The notes: generated by a model from the sequence alone, not told the origin. Numbered from the stretch's first letter, positions 51,601 through 61,192 are shown. The stretch is DNA of 64,000 nt from Caldilineaceae bacterium (GCA_020634755.1 JACKBC010000014.1:79059-143058); one strand, 5' to 3'. Numbers and translations: made by a program.

Positions 51601-51686
51601 TGGTATGTTGGCGGTTGTGCGTAGCACAGAGTTAACACAATCTGGTATGTTGCCGGTTGTGCGTAGCACAGAGTTAACACACAATC
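51601..51686. repeat. Repeat family H, two tandem copies
   Basis: TGGTATGTTGGCGGTTGTGC and GTAGCACAGAGTTAACACAA recur after 42 bp almost unchanged. A single copy on the other strand is at 21231. Confidence 0.8.
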
Positions 51687-51773
51687 TTTGCGGTGAGAAA
51701 TTGAATTTGCCGGTCAATCAGACGTGAACAGTGTAGGGGCCACATCCACTAAATTCTGTAAGCAATCCGACGC

Positions 51774-52157
51774 ATGCCTATGACGAAGTTTCCATCTAAT
51801 TCCAGCCCGCCTGATGATTCAGGGGAAGAAAGCGACCTGCTGGCGCGCCTAAAGCAAACGGTGCGCAAAGCCATGGCTATTCCCACCGCGACCGAGGAGC
51901 GCATTAACGCGCTGGAATATGACATGCGCGATGCCGTGCGTCAGCTGGCGCGCAACCGAGTCGGCACGGCATTGCGGCAATTGCGCGCCGCGCGCGGGCT
52001 CAGCTATGCGGATGTGCAGGCTGAAACCGGGCTGTCACAACAGTTATTGTGGGATGTGGAATATGGCGTGCGTCGGCTGAAATTGGCGGAGCTAAAACAG
52101 CTCGCGGCCTGCTATCAGCTGGATGCAGACGATATTCTGGGCATTGATTTGGAATGA
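51774..52157 (+). CDS. XRE-family helix-turn-helix protein
   Basis: The 127-residue protein has a Glu/Asp/Ser N-terminal region, an ERINALEYDMRDAVRQLARN helix and then an XRE helix-turn-helix (LRQLRAARGLSYADVQAETG, WDVEYGVRRLKLAELKQLA). A C-terminal partner domain is missing. It may regulate the gene itself or neighbours; no toxin partner is adjacent. Confidence 0.8.
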   Translation: MPMTKFPSNSSPPDDSGEESDLLARLKQTVRKAMAIPTATEERINALEYDMRDAVRQLARNRVGTALRQLRAARGLSYADVQAETGLSQQLLWDVEYGVRRLKLAELKQLAACYQLDADDILGIDLE

Positions 52158-52307
52158 GGACCAGCGGACGTAGAGAGTCAGAATATCCCGTGACGTAAAA
52201 GCGGCCCCATCCCCACTCCCTCATTCCGATTCAACCGGAATACAGGGAATACGTACTGTCAACCACCGTTCTGCTGAGCGCCACCGAAGGATGAGATCAG
52301 AGCCATT

Positions 52308-52661
52308 ATGACCAACGAAATTACGCAGGAAAATACCACAGACTTTTATTGCGATTTTGTGCTAAACGGCAAAATCGAAGTCAAAAAGGTGATGGAAACG
52401 GCCAACGTGCTGGCCTATTACCACACGCGCCCGTTTTGGCCGGTCCACATTGTGGTGGTGCCCAAGCAGCACATTAGCTCGCTGCTGGCGCCAGAAGTGG
52501 AAAGACCCGCTATTGTCATGGAGATGCTCAGCGTGATCCGTCAGGTGGCCGCGCAAGTGACTGCCGAACATGGCGCCTGCTGCATCCTCACTAACCTGGG
52601 CGAGTACCAAGATTCCAAGCATCTGCACTGGCACGTAACCTTTGGCCAGCCGCTGCGCTGA
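52308..52661 (+). CDS. HIT-family protein
   Basis: The 117-residue protein ends in the histidine triad HLHWHVTFGQPLR and has the usual HIVVVPKQHISSLL strand before it. HIT proteins hydrolyse dinucleoside or adenylated phosphates. The protein is full size and the triad is intact. Confidence 0.88.
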   Translation: MTNEITQENTTDFYCDFVLNGKIEVKKVMETANVLAYYHTRPFWPVHIVVVPKQHISSLLAPEVERPAIVMEMLSVIRQVAAQVTAEHGACCILTNLGEYQDSKHLHWHVTFGQPLR

Positions 52662-52672
52662 GAAGATGGCCG

Positions 52673-52746
52673 GGAGAATAGGTGAAGGGGTGAAATGATG
52701 ACTGAGCATGTCGAAGTCACCATTTCACCCTTTCAACTTGTTCTCC
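52673..52746. terminator. Inverted repeat between convergent genes
   Basis: GGAGAATAGGTGAAGGGGTG and ACCCTTTCAACTTGTTCTCC form imperfect arms with GAGCATGTCGAAG in the loop. Confidence 0.5.
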
Positions 52747-54165
52747 TTACAGCCGATAGGCTGCTTTCACCAAGCCATATGCTGCGGCATCGATCATATC
52801 TGCGGCGTCATCCATGTCGATAATGTGGCGGACGGCCAGGTTGGCTATCCAGTTGGCGTCGACGCGGCGGGCCAGATCGTGACGAGCAGGGATAGAGGCA
52901 AAGGCGCGCGTGTCGTCGTTAAAGCCCACGGTGTTGTAGAGCCCGGCGGTTTCGCTGACCAGCTCGCGAAAGCGCGTCATGCCGTTCCAGCTATCGAAGA
53001 ACCACCAGGGCGGCCCCAGCCGCAGCGCCGGGTAGTGGCCGGCCAGCGGCGCCAGCTCGCGTGAAAGCGTTGATTCATCCAGCATGAACAGAATAAGCCG
53101 GAAATTGGGGTGATTGCCAAATTCATTGAGCAGCGGTTTTAAGTTATGCGTAAATTCGGTGGCCACGGGGATGTCCGCCCCCATGTCGGGCCCAAATTTT
53201 TCCAGAAGCTGCGGGTTGTGGTTGCGCAACGAGCCTGGGTGCAACTGCATGACCAGCCCATCTTCGCTGCTCATGCGCGCCATTTCCATAAGCATGTGGC
53301 CGGTAAAGCGCTTTACGTCGCCATCGGCGACTTCGCCACCGAGCGCCCGCCGCAAAATAATGTCGGCATCTTGGGCGGAAAGGCGCTCAGTAAAAGGCGT
53401 CACCGCCGCGTGATCGGTGGCCGTGGCCCCCATCTCTTTAAAGGCGGCCCGTCGCTGCTCCAGCGCCTGGATAAAGCTGGCGTAATCGCCCACGTCGATG
53501 CCCGACACCTGGCTCAGCGCATCGATCTGGCCGCGCCAGCCCGCCGCATCTAGATTCACGACGGCATCGGGCCGGAAGGTGGGCACAATGCGGCCCGACC
53601 AGCCCGAATTGCGAATGGCTGCGTGATGGCTCAAGTCCGACGTGGCCGGGTCGGTGGTGCAGAGCACCTCAATGTTGAACTGCTCATAAAGGCGGCGCGG
53701 TGTAAAATCGGGCGACTGCAAGCGCTGATCGATCTGGGCATAAATGGCCGCAGCCGACTGGCTAGTCAGTTTCTCCGTAACGCCAAACACATCGTGCAGC
53801 TCCTGGGTGAGCCACATGCCGGTGGGCGTGCCGCGGAACAGATAAAAATGGTCGGCAAAGGTTTGCCACACCTCTTCATCGTTGGCGACCGCCGGCGCGC
53901 CATCCAGTCGCGGAATGCCCACTTCTTCCAGCGAGATGCCTTGCGAATAGAGCATCCGAAAAATATAATGATCGGGCGTGATCAGCAATTTGGTTGGCGA
54001 CGGAAAGCGATACTTTTCATCGGCAAAAAGTAGCGGGTCCACGTGGCCGTGTGGGCAGATCAGCGGCAGATTTTTGACCCGCTCATACAGCTGGAGCGCA
54101 ATCTCTTTTTGAGCGGGGTTGGGGTCAAAGTAGCGATCATCGGGCAGCAAGTTTGAGGCGGGCAT
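52747..54165 (-). CDS. uxaC: Uronate isomerase
   Basis: The 472-residue protein starts at MPASNLLPDDRYFDPN with AGGAG upstream. The amidohydrolase-like motif LICPHGHVDP near residue 35 and the closing metal-binding sites (WFFDSWNGM, CTTDPATSDLSHH) match UxaC. The enzyme turns glucuronate or galacturonate into fructuronate or tagaturonate. No other uronate genes are adjacent. Confidence 0.9.
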   Translation of the reverse strand: MPASNLLPDDRYFDPNPAQKEIALQLYERVKNLPLICPHGHVDPLLFADEKYRFPSPTKLLITPDHYIFRMLYSQGISLEEVGIPRLDGAPAVANDEEVWQTFADHFYLFRGTPTGMWLTQELHDVFGVTEKLTSQSAAAIYAQIDQRLQSPDFTPRRLYEQFNIEVLCTTDPATSDLSHHAAIRNSGWSGRIVPTFRPDAVVNLDAAGWRGQIDALSQVSGIDVGDYASFIQALEQRRAAFKEMGATATDHAAVTPFTERLSAQDADIILRRALGGEVADGDVKRFTGHMLMEMARMSSEDGLVMQLHPGSLRNHNPQLLEKFGPDMGADIPVATEFTHNLKPLLNEFGNHPNFRLILFMLDESTLSRELAPLAGHYPALRLGPPWWFFDSWNGMTRFRELVSETAGLYNTVGFNDDTRAFASIPARHDLARRVDANWIANLAVRHIIDMDDAADMIDAAAYGLVKAAYRL

Positions 54166-54211
54166 AAATGGCTCCTGAGTTGATTGGCGATTGATGCAGC
54201 GTAAAATAGTC

Positions 54212-54249
54212 AGATATTCATGGCTTTTACCACCGCAGTTGGTATTATA
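54212..54249. repeat. Interspersed repeat family C, copy 3 (partial)
   Basis: ATTCATGGCTTTTACCACCG then CAGTTGGTATTATA matches one half of the family. Confidence 0.5.
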
Positions 54250-54387
54250 AACGCCAGCGCGGCGGATGTGAAAATGCCCTTTTCGTCTTTGATTCGCGCC
54301 AAAAGATCGAGCACAAAAAATGCTGTCGCGAGACGTCGATTTGGCCGACATTGCCGAATTGCAACAACACCCATAACCGAGAGATAT

Positions 54388-55962
54388 ATGAGCGATTGTG
54401 ACGTACTATTCATTGGCGCCGGCCACAATGCGCTGGTTTGCGCCGGTTATTTGGCCCAGGCCGGTTTGCGCGTCATCATGCTGGAGCGGCGGCACACGGT
54501 GGGTGGCGCCGTGGTAACAGAGGAAATCATCCCCGGTTTTAAGTTTGACCTGGGGGGCTCGGCCCATATTTTGATCCACCACACGCCCATTATTCAAGAT
54601 CTGGGGCTGACGCGCTACGGGCTTGAATATATTGACATTGATCCTCTCTTTTTTGCCCCGTTTCCCGACGGCAGCCAGATTACCATTTGGAAAGACATTG
54701 AGCGCACTTGCGAGAGCATTGCGGACGTTTCGCCGCGCGATGCCGAGGCGTATCGCGCCTTTATGCGCACGTGGGAGCCGCTGGCAGAAGGCATGGTCAA
54801 AAGCTTTTTGGAGCCGCCTACCACTGGCAACCTGTTGCGCAACTTGGTAATCAAAACTAGCAAAGGGAGCGACCGCCTGGAAAATTTGAGCCATATTTTG
54901 CGTGGCTATGGGCAGATGCTGCGCAGCCATTTTCACGATCCGCGCGTGCAGGCGGTAATTGGCTGGATGGCTGCGCAGTCTGGACCGCCGCCGGGCGAAC
55001 CCCTGTCCGCGCCTTTTGCGCTTTGGCACCCCATGTACCACAAAAGCGGCATGAAGCGGCCGCGCGGCGGTTCCGGCATGTTGACGCAAGCCCTGGCCCG
55101 CATGATTCAAAACCACGGCGGGCAGATCATTGCCGGCGCGCCGGTGACGCGCATTGTGACCCAAAATGGCCGCGCCGTGGGTGCTGAAACCAGTGGCGGC
55201 ATGTGCGTGACGGCGCGGGCGGTGGTTTCGGGCGCGCACATCAAAACCACCATGCAATTGCTGGACGCCCATGCCCATATGCCCAAAGCGCAGCGGCTGG
55301 TTGAAAACGCTCGGGTGGGCAATGGCTTTGGCATGATCGTGCGTTACGCCATGCGGGAGCTGCCCAACTATACAGCTGCGCCCAGTCTGCCGGACCCAAA
55401 GGGCAATCCGTTGGCCGGTCCGCAGCATCGGGCCATGCAGTTTATCTGTCCTTCGCTTAGCTATTTGGAACGGGCCTATGGCGATTATCTGGGCGGCGCC
55501 CCCGCGCGGGATCCGGCGCTGATCGCCATGACTTTTTCCGCCGTGGACCCGACGCTGGCCCCGCCCGATCAACATACGCTTTTTTTGTGGGGCCAATACT
55601 ATCCCTATGAATTGGCGAGCGGCGAAAGTTGGGACCACATTGGAGAGAGGGTTGCAGACAGCATGTTGGATAAGCTGGCAGAATATGCTCCCAATGTAAA
55701 ACAGGCGGTAATCGGCCAACTGGTCGAACATCCGCTCTATTTGGAGCGCGAATTGGGCTTGTTGCGCGGCAACGTGATGCATCTGGAAATGTCCATCGAC
55801 CAGATGTTTATGCTGCGGCCGGCGCTTACGCTGGCCCACTATCGCACGCCGGTGAAAGGGCTCTACCTTACCGGGGCCAGCACTCATCCCGGTGGCGGCA
55901 TTATGGGGGCGGCCGGTCGCAATGCCGCCATGACCATCTTGCGAGATATGAAGAAGCTATGA
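54388..55962 (+). CDS. Carotenoid FAD oxidoreductase, CrtO-like
   Basis: The 524-residue protein starts MSDCDVLFIGAGHNALVCAG and has an FAD-binding GxGxxG near residue 10 (GAGHNA), an RRHTVGGAVVTEE block and the C-terminal LTGASTHPGGGIMGAAGRNA typical of the CrtI/CrtO superfamily. The N-terminal half fits the CrtO-like/RPE65-independent ketolase group better than CrtI. It overlaps the lycopene cyclase start by four bases (ATGA), giving a tight operon. Confidence 0.8.
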   Translation: MSDCDVLFIGAGHNALVCAGYLAQAGLRVIMLERRHTVGGAVVTEEIIPGFKFDLGGSAHILIHHTPIIQDLGLTRYGLEYIDIDPLFFAPFPDGSQITIWKDIERTCESIADVSPRDAEAYRAFMRTWEPLAEGMVKSFLEPPTTGNLLRNLVIKTSKGSDRLENLSHILRGYGQMLRSHFHDPRVQAVIGWMAAQSGPPPGEPLSAPFALWHPMYHKSGMKRPRGGSGMLTQALARMIQNHGGQIIAGAPVTRIVTQNGRAVGAETSGGMCVTARAVVSGAHIKTTMQLLDAHAHMPKAQRLVENARVGNGFGMIVRYAMRELPNYTAAPSLPDPKGNPLAGPQHRAMQFICPSLSYLERAYGDYLGGAPARDPALIAMTFSAVDPTLAPPDQHTLFLWGQYYPYELASGESWDHIGERVADSMLDKLAEYAPNVKQAVIGQLVEHPLYLERELGLLRGNVMHLEMSIDQMFMLRPALTLAHYRTPVKGLYLTGASTHPGGGIMGAAGRNAAMTILRDMKKL

Positions 55963-56825
55963 CCTATTTTGGTGTTCTGGCCCAATTTATTGCGCCCCCG
56001 CTGGCGATTTTGGCGCTGCTCGCATATTTTGATCGCAAGCGCGGCCGCCTCATGCCGCCGTCCTTGCGCACTTGGCCGCCGCTGAATGTGTTGTTTGTCT
56101 TGGTGATTGTGGCCATTCTTTACACCACGCCTTGGGACAATTATCTGGTGGCCACCGGCGTCTGGTGGTACGATCCGCAGCTGGTGACGGGCCTTGTATG
56201 GGGGTGGGTGCCCATTGAGGAATATGCCTTTTTTGTGCTGCAAACGTTGCTCACTGGCCTGTGGTTTATTTTCTTGGCCGTTCGTCTGCCCAAGGTTACG
56301 GCCACAAATGCACACCGCCAACCTGAACACTTCCCAAATTTACCGGCTTTGCGTATAATCAGTACTACCTTTGTTGCACTCCTTTGGCTGGCGGCGTGGG
56401 CATTACTGTTCTCTGGCTGGCCGCCCGGTACATATCTGGCGTTGGAAGCTACTTGGGCGCTCTTGCCCATCCTGCTCCAATGTGGGCTAGGTGGCGACAT
56501 TCTCTGGCAACACAGGCGATTAATTCTCTGGTCATTGCTACCCACAACGCTCTACCTCTGCCTCGTTGATGCACTTGCCCTATCCAGCGGAACATGGACC
56601 ATCGATCCCGCACAGTCCCTCCAATTTTTTGTAGGCAGGCTACCGCTGGAAGAAATCGTCTTCTTTCTCATTACGAATACATTGGTTGTTTTTGGATTAA
56701 CGCTTGTATTGGCTCGCCAAAGCCAAACGCGTGTACCGGCGGCGCTGGTGGATTGGCTGTCGCGCTGGCTGGACGCGCCAAACAAATACAGAAAGCGGCA
56801 GGCCAGACCAGCGGCGTCGTCATAA
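55959..56825 (+). CDS. Lycopene cyclase, fused CrtYc-CrtYd type
   Basis: The 288-residue integral membrane protein has about seven helices and two copies of the lycopene cyclase motif: PWDNYLVATGVWWYD with VPIEEYAFFVLQ in the first half, LSSGTWTIDP with LPLEEIVFFLITN in the second. In several bacteria these halves are separate subunits; here they are one chain. The P-x-E-E motifs are kept in both halves. Confidence 0.88.
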   Translation: MTYFGVLAQFIAPPLAILALLAYFDRKRGRLMPPSLRTWPPLNVLFVLVIVAILYTTPWDNYLVATGVWWYDPQLVTGLVWGWVPIEEYAFFVLQTLLTGLWFIFLAVRLPKVTATNAHRQPEHFPNLPALRIISTTFVALLWLAAWALLFSGWPPGTYLALEATWALLPILLQCGLGGDILWQHRRLILWSLLPTTLYLCLVDALALSSGTWTIDPAQSLQFFVGRLPLEEIVFFLITNTLVVFGLTLVLARQSQTRVPAALVDWLSRWLDAPNKYRKRQARPAASS

Positions 56826-56850
56826 TAGAGCATGACTAAATGGTGCATGA

Positions 56851-56943
56851 TTATCAGTACACCGCAACGGTGTTGGCGATACAGAGGTCTATCTCGATTG
56901 ATGAATCCAGCCCCGTCTCTTGCTTTTGCGATCTACTGATTAT
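56851..56943. repeat. Interspersed repeat family B, copy 5 (inverted)
   Basis: ATCAGTACACCGCAACGGTG and TTGCGATCTACTGAT are the ends. Confidence 0.75.
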
Positions 56944-56994
56944 GGAAACTCGATATTGGTTGCGGTCCAACCGCATGGTTTTGGGAGCAATTAT

Positions 56995-57747
56995 ATGATT
57001 TTGAAGCGATGGATATATGCCGGGCGCAAGTGGCTGCTGGCTCTTCTCTGTGTGCCGCTACTGCTATCGGGCTGTGTGGGCGTTGATGGCCAACCGCTGC
57101 TGGTGTCCGGCTTTGGGCAAAACGGGCGCGCCGAGAGCGCATCAACCACCAGTTCTGCACCCGCCAATGACGGTGATGCCGATGCGGGTGCTGTCGAGGG
57201 CAATGCGACAGACGCATCAGCCGCCGCGTCGGAAAGCGCCTCAAGCACGGAGGCTGATGCTAGCGGCGTGGCGCTGGCCGAAGAGGTGCGCGTGGAAGCG
57301 GGCTACTTTCTGTTCCAGCCCATTGCGGGCGCCACCGTGCAGGTTTCGGGCGAAACGGTGGAAACGCGTGGGCCCGATGCGCTGCCCAATGGCTACAGGG
57401 CGCTGGAGCTTTATATGACCGGCGCCCGCATTACGGCGGAAAGCAGCCCGCTCAACACTATGCCGCTGCAAACTGTCTTTCAAGTAATCATGGGCGATAT
57501 CTTAATGGATGGCGCCAAAATGGGCCCGCCCTTTGAAATTACAGTGCAGGATGCGCCGGGGATGGCGGCCGATTTTACGGCGCCCGCACCCGTTGCGGAT
57601 CAGCCCGAGGTGGCCGGTCGCGTTTTGATGATTGTCGATGAAAGCCACATTTTCATGATGATGGGGCTTGGCCCCTTGGATGAGTGGGACGCCAGCGGCT
57701 CCGCCCAATTTCAGCGTGTTTTGGAAACAGTGCGTCTTTTAAAGTAG
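56995..57747 (+). CDS. Lipoprotein of unknown function
   Basis: The 250-residue protein starts at MILKRWIYAGRKWLLALL with GGGAG upstream and has a lipobox LLLSGC. A Ser/Ala/Asp-rich linker follows to about residue 80, then a beta-rich domain (YFLFQPIAGATVQVSGETVE). It lies between carotenoid genes but shows no carotenoid-related motif. Confidence 0.65.
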   Translation: MILKRWIYAGRKWLLALLCVPLLLSGCVGVDGQPLLVSGFGQNGRAESASTTSSAPANDGDADAGAVEGNATDASAAASESASSTEADASGVALAEEVRVEAGYFLFQPIAGATVQVSGETVETRGPDALPNGYRALELYMTGARITAESSPLNTMPLQTVFQVIMGDILMDGAKMGPPFEITVQDAPGMAADFTAPAPVADQPEVAGRVLMIVDESHIFMMMGLGPLDEWDASGSAQFQRVLETVRLLK

Positions 57748-57781
57748 AACTTATTAAGCGTTCAGAAATAAGGTGGCTACC

Positions 57782-57814
57782 AAACCTGTCCGGTCTCGCA
57801 GACCGGACAGGTTT
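57782..57814. terminator. Perfect hairpin after the lipoprotein gene
   Basis: AAACCTGTCCGGTCT, loop CGC, AGACCGGACAGGTTT (15 bp). It is likely to end the lipoprotein transcript, though the T-run is only TTT. Confidence 0.7.
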
Positions 57815-57928
57815 AAATCTACAAGTTATTTTTGAACGCTGACGTAGCTATACATGTTGGCTGAGCCTGTGGAAGCCAACCATTTCACCCTTCACCAAGC
57901 TTAGGATGTATAGCTTGCTCCTCAAAAA

Positions 57929-58765
57929 ATGAGAACCACGCGCCTCCCATACATTGTACCCATCTGCTTCACGGCCTGGCTGCTCTGCATGATCAGCATT
58001 CCCATTGCGCGGTGGCTGGCTGGTGATGCAATCCTGCCGCTGGCCGTCACCATCAGTGTCATGCTCCAAACGGCCGCCACCCTGGCCGCATTGTTGACGG
58101 CATGGCGTGTTGCCCGCACGGCTGTGGTCTGCGCACTCATTCTGCTGGCGGCATGGGTCATCGAGCTAGTGGGCAGCCGCACCGGATATCCCTTTGGCAT
58201 CTATCACTACACAGATCGCTTGACGCCCCAACTGGGCGGCGTGCCGCTGTTGATTCCGCTGGCCTGGCTGATGATGCTGCCCGCGGCCTGGGCGGTGGCG
58301 CAGCGCATTAGCGGCCGCAGCCGCGGCGCGGCCTTCATTGGCATGAGCGGGCTGAGCTTTATGGCTTGGGACCTCTTTTTGGATCCACAAATGGTGGGCT
58401 GGGGCTTTTGGCAGTGGGCGCAGCAACCCCTGTTGTGGGGCGGCTATTTTGGCATTCCGTGGCTCAATTTTGTGGGCTGGGCATTTAGCGCCGCACTCCT
58501 GACGCAACTGGTGCTCCAATTTGTGTCGCTGGATGGGCTGCCGCACGGCTGGCTCATGGCCATGTATATGGCCACTTGGCTGCTGGAAAGCGTGGGGCAA
58601 GCGCTCTTTTGGCAGCTGCCTGGCCCGGCGCTGGTTGGCTTTTTGGCAATGGGCGTCTGGGTTGTGTGGGGGCTTTTCTTCCCCCACAATCAGAGAGGGC
58701 TGAATTGGGCAGCGGATTTTGCCCCCTTTAAAAAGCGCTACAGAAAGTTGAAGACGGAACTGTGA
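57929..58765 (+). CDS. cruF: Carotenoid 1',2'-hydratase-like membrane protein (CruF)
   Basis: The 278-residue protein has eight or so membrane helices and the family landmarks ELVGSRTGYPFGIYHY, FMAWDLFLDPQM and GIPWLNFVGW. CruF adds water to the acyclic end of gamma-carotene and is known from cyanobacteria and Deinococcus. The stop overlaps the crtI start by four bases. Confidence 0.85.
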   Translation: MRTTRLPYIVPICFTAWLLCMISIPIARWLAGDAILPLAVTISVMLQTAATLAALLTAWRVARTAVVCALILLAAWVIELVGSRTGYPFGIYHYTDRLTPQLGGVPLLIPLAWLMMLPAAWAVAQRISGRSRGAAFIGMSGLSFMAWDLFLDPQMVGWGFWQWAQQPLLWGGYFGIPWLNFVGWAFSAALLTQLVLQFVSLDGLPHGWLMAMYMATWLLESVGQALFWQLPGPALVGFLAMGVWVVWGLFFPHNQRGLNWAADFAPFKKRYRKLKTEL

Positions 58766-60255
58766 AGGTTGTCATTATCGGCGCTGGCCTGGGCGGCCTG
58801 AGCGCAGCCATTCATTTGGCATCCGCCGGTGTGCAGGTGACGGTGCTGGAGCAAAATGCCACCATCGGCGGCAAAATGAATAGCCTCGCGGCAGACGGCT
58901 TTACGTGGGACACCGGCCCATCTGTCATCACCATGCGCCACGTTTTCGAAGCGCTCTTTGCCCATGCCGGACGACACCTGGCGGATTACGTGCAATTGCA
59001 GCCGGTGGAGCCATTGACGCGCTACTTTTACCCCGACGGCGCGCGTCTGGACGCCTCGCCCGATCTGCGGCAGATGATCGCGCAGATTGCCCAAATTGAT
59101 GCCCGCGATATTGAGGGCTATCTGCAATTTCTGGCCTATGCCGCGCGCGTGCATCGCATTACTGGTCCTGTCTTTATTTATAATGAGCCGCCCACGCTGG
59201 CCAGCTGCTGGCGCGTGCCGCCTACAGATTTTTTGAAGGCGGGCGTGCTGCAAACGTTGCAGCGGCGCATTCAGCGCTATGTGCGCTCGCCGCATCTTCA
59301 GCAGCTGCTGGGCCGCTACGCCACCTATGTGGGCGCCAGCCCATATGCCGCACCGGCCACGCTCAGCGTGATTGCCCACGTCGAGTTGGCGGGGGGCGTT
59401 TGGTATCCGCGCGACGGCGTCTATGCGCTGGCGCAAGGCATGGCGCGTCTGGCGCAAGAGCTGGGCGTGCAGATTGAAACCGATTGCCCAGTGCAGCAGA
59501 TTGTGACGCGCCACGAGCGCGTCTGCGCCGTGGTTACCCAAGATGGGCGGCGCGTTGAGGCCGATGCGGTGGTGGCCAATGTGGATGTCACTACGGTGTA
59601 TGATACGTTGCTGCCCCACACAGCGTCCGTTGTGCGCCGCTTGGTCAAGCTCAAAAAGCAGCAGGTTTCCGGTTCAGGCTTTGTGCTGATGCTGGGCGTG
59701 GAGAAAGTGCACGCCGACCTGCTGCACCACAACATCCTCTTTAGTCGCGACTATCGTTGCGAATTCGACGATATTTTCCAACGCGGCATTCCACCGCGTG
59801 ACCCCACGATCTATATCAACATTACGTCTAAAACAGATCGGCAACATGCACCGCCGGGTTGTGAAAACTGGTTTGTGCTCGTCAATGCGCCGCCCATTGG
59901 TGATCGGTTCGATTGGCATACCCAGGCCGCCTATTATGGCGACCGTGTGCTGGAAACCATAGCGCGCTTTGGCTTTGACGTGCGCGGGCATATCCGCAGC
60001 CGGCACATGCTCACGCCGCTGGACATTGCCCGGCAGAGCGGCGCCTGGCGTGGCGCGCTCTATGGGCTCTCTGCCCATGGCCGCTTTAGCGCGCTGCGTC
60101 GCCCGCACAACCGCTGCTCCGATGTGGCCGGGCTCTATTTTGCCGGTGGCGCCACGCATCCCGGCGGCGGCACTCCTTTGGTCACCCTATCCGGCCAAGT
60201 GGCGGCCAACATGATTCTGCGCGATATGGGAGGCAGCATACAGCGTCTACCGTAA
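58762..60255 (+). CDS. crtI: Phytoene desaturase-family enzyme
   Basis: The 497-residue protein starts from GTG at 58762 within the CruF stop (GTGA). It has the FAD motif VIIGAGLGGLSAAIHLASAG and EQNATIGGKMN, and the CrtI C-terminal block YFAGGATHPGGGTPLVTLSG. This is CrtI or its paralogue CrtD. With no CrtB in the window, the early step must be encoded elsewhere. Confidence 0.88.
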   Translation: MKVVIIGAGLGGLSAAIHLASAGVQVTVLEQNATIGGKMNSLAADGFTWDTGPSVITMRHVFEALFAHAGRHLADYVQLQPVEPLTRYFYPDGARLDASPDLRQMIAQIAQIDARDIEGYLQFLAYAARVHRITGPVFIYNEPPTLASCWRVPPTDFLKAGVLQTLQRRIQRYVRSPHLQQLLGRYATYVGASPYAAPATLSVIAHVELAGGVWYPRDGVYALAQGMARLAQELGVQIETDCPVQQIVTRHERVCAVVTQDGRRVEADAVVANVDVTTVYDTLLPHTASVVRRLVKLKKQQVSGSGFVLMLGVEKVHADLLHHNILFSRDYRCEFDDIFQRGIPPRDPTIYINITSKTDRQHAPPGCENWFVLVNAPPIGDRFDWHTQAAYYGDRVLETIARFGFDVRGHIRSRHMLTPLDIARQSGAWRGALYGLSAHGRFSALRRPHNRCSDVAGLYFAGGATHPGGGTPLVTLSGQVAANMILRDMGGSIQRLP

Positions 60256-60265
60256 GATATGGTAA

Positions 60266-60356
60266 TAATCATAGATCGCAATGGCGGGAGATGGCGCTGG
60301 ATTCACCCATCGAACCGATGCTGCAATTGCCAGCACCGTTGCGCTGTATAAATAAT
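60266..60356. repeat. Interspersed repeat family B, copy 6
   Basis: TAGATCGCAATGGCGGGAGA and TTGCCAGCACCGTTGCGCTG are the ends, in the same orientation as copies 1, 2 and 4. Confidence 0.7.
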
Positions 60357-60388
60357 AAACCGTTCACACGTTTGGCAATTATGGCTGC

Positions 60389-61189
60389 ATGCTCCTTATG
60401 GCCCATATGCACGATCCCAAAAACTCAATCCCACCCTTGTCCGCATTGAAGCGCCGACGTCCCTTCTGGATGCGGCTGCTCACCATGTTTGCCGCGCTGC
60501 TCCTGGTTTTTGCCGCCGTCATGGTCTTTTGGGCGCTAAATGCCGCGCCCCCCATGGCGGCCGCTTTGGCCGCCTTACAATCGACCGATACAGTGGAGGT
60601 GACGAGTGAACCGTGGCTTACCTTTCAACCACGCGGTCAAAGCGCAAAACAGGGCTTTATCTTTTATCCGGGGGGCCGGGTCGATGCGCGCGCGTATGCA
60701 CCGCTAGCCCATGCTTTGGCCGAAGCGGGCATTTTGGTGGTGATTCCCTCAATGCCGCTCAATTTGGCCATTCTGGCGCCTAATAGCGCGCAGGAAATTA
60801 TGGATGTGCACAGCGAGATGCAGACGTGGACCATTGGCGGCCATTCGCTGGGGGGCACGGCCAGCGCCGCCTTTGTTGCGTCTCATCCAAACCAGGTGCA
60901 GCAGCTCATCTTGCTGGCATCCTATCCCAGTGAATCGCTGGCGGCGCGTGATGATCTGCGCGTGCTGTCTATCTATGGCGCGGCGGATGGGCTGATACCA
61001 CCTGCTGAAATGGAGGCCAAACGCGTGCTGCTGCCGCCTAATACCGTTTATGTGCGCATCGAAGGGGGAGATCACGCTCAGTTTGGTTGGTATGGGGAGC
61101 AGAGCGGTGACAACCCGGCCACCATTGATCGGGCCAGCCAGCAGGCGCAGACCGTGCGCGCCATCGAAGAATTTTTGGGAGTTGATTGA
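60389..61189 (+). CDS. Membrane-anchored alpha/beta hydrolase
   Basis: The 266-residue protein has one membrane segment at about 30-50, then an alpha/beta hydrolase fold: FYPGGRVDARAY, nucleophile elbow TIGGHSLGGTASAAF (Ser) near residue 150, YGAADGLIPP (Asp) and GGDHAQFGWYG (His). All three catalytic residues are visible. It precedes the folate genes by three bases before folB. Confidence 0.85.
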   Translation: MLLMAHMHDPKNSIPPLSALKRRRPFWMRLLTMFAALLLVFAAVMVFWALNAAPPMAAALAALQSTDTVEVTSEPWLTFQPRGQSAKQGFIFYPGGRVDARAYAPLAHALAEAGILVVIPSMPLNLAILAPNSAQEIMDVHSEMQTWTIGGHSLGGTASAAFVASHPNQVQQLILLASYPSESLAARDDLRVLSIYGAADGLIPPAEMEAKRVLLPPNTVYVRIEGGDHAQFGWYGEQSGDNPATIDRASQQAQTVRAIEEFLGVD

Positions 61190-61192
61190 GAT

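Noticed and set aside
54406..55887. A 493-codon open frame on the minus strand
   Set aside because: It lies fully antisense to the CrtO-like gene, whose family motifs and operon overlap are clear.
58738..59619. A 293-codon open frame on the minus strand
   Set aside because: It is antisense to crtI, which has complete FAD and C-terminal motifs.
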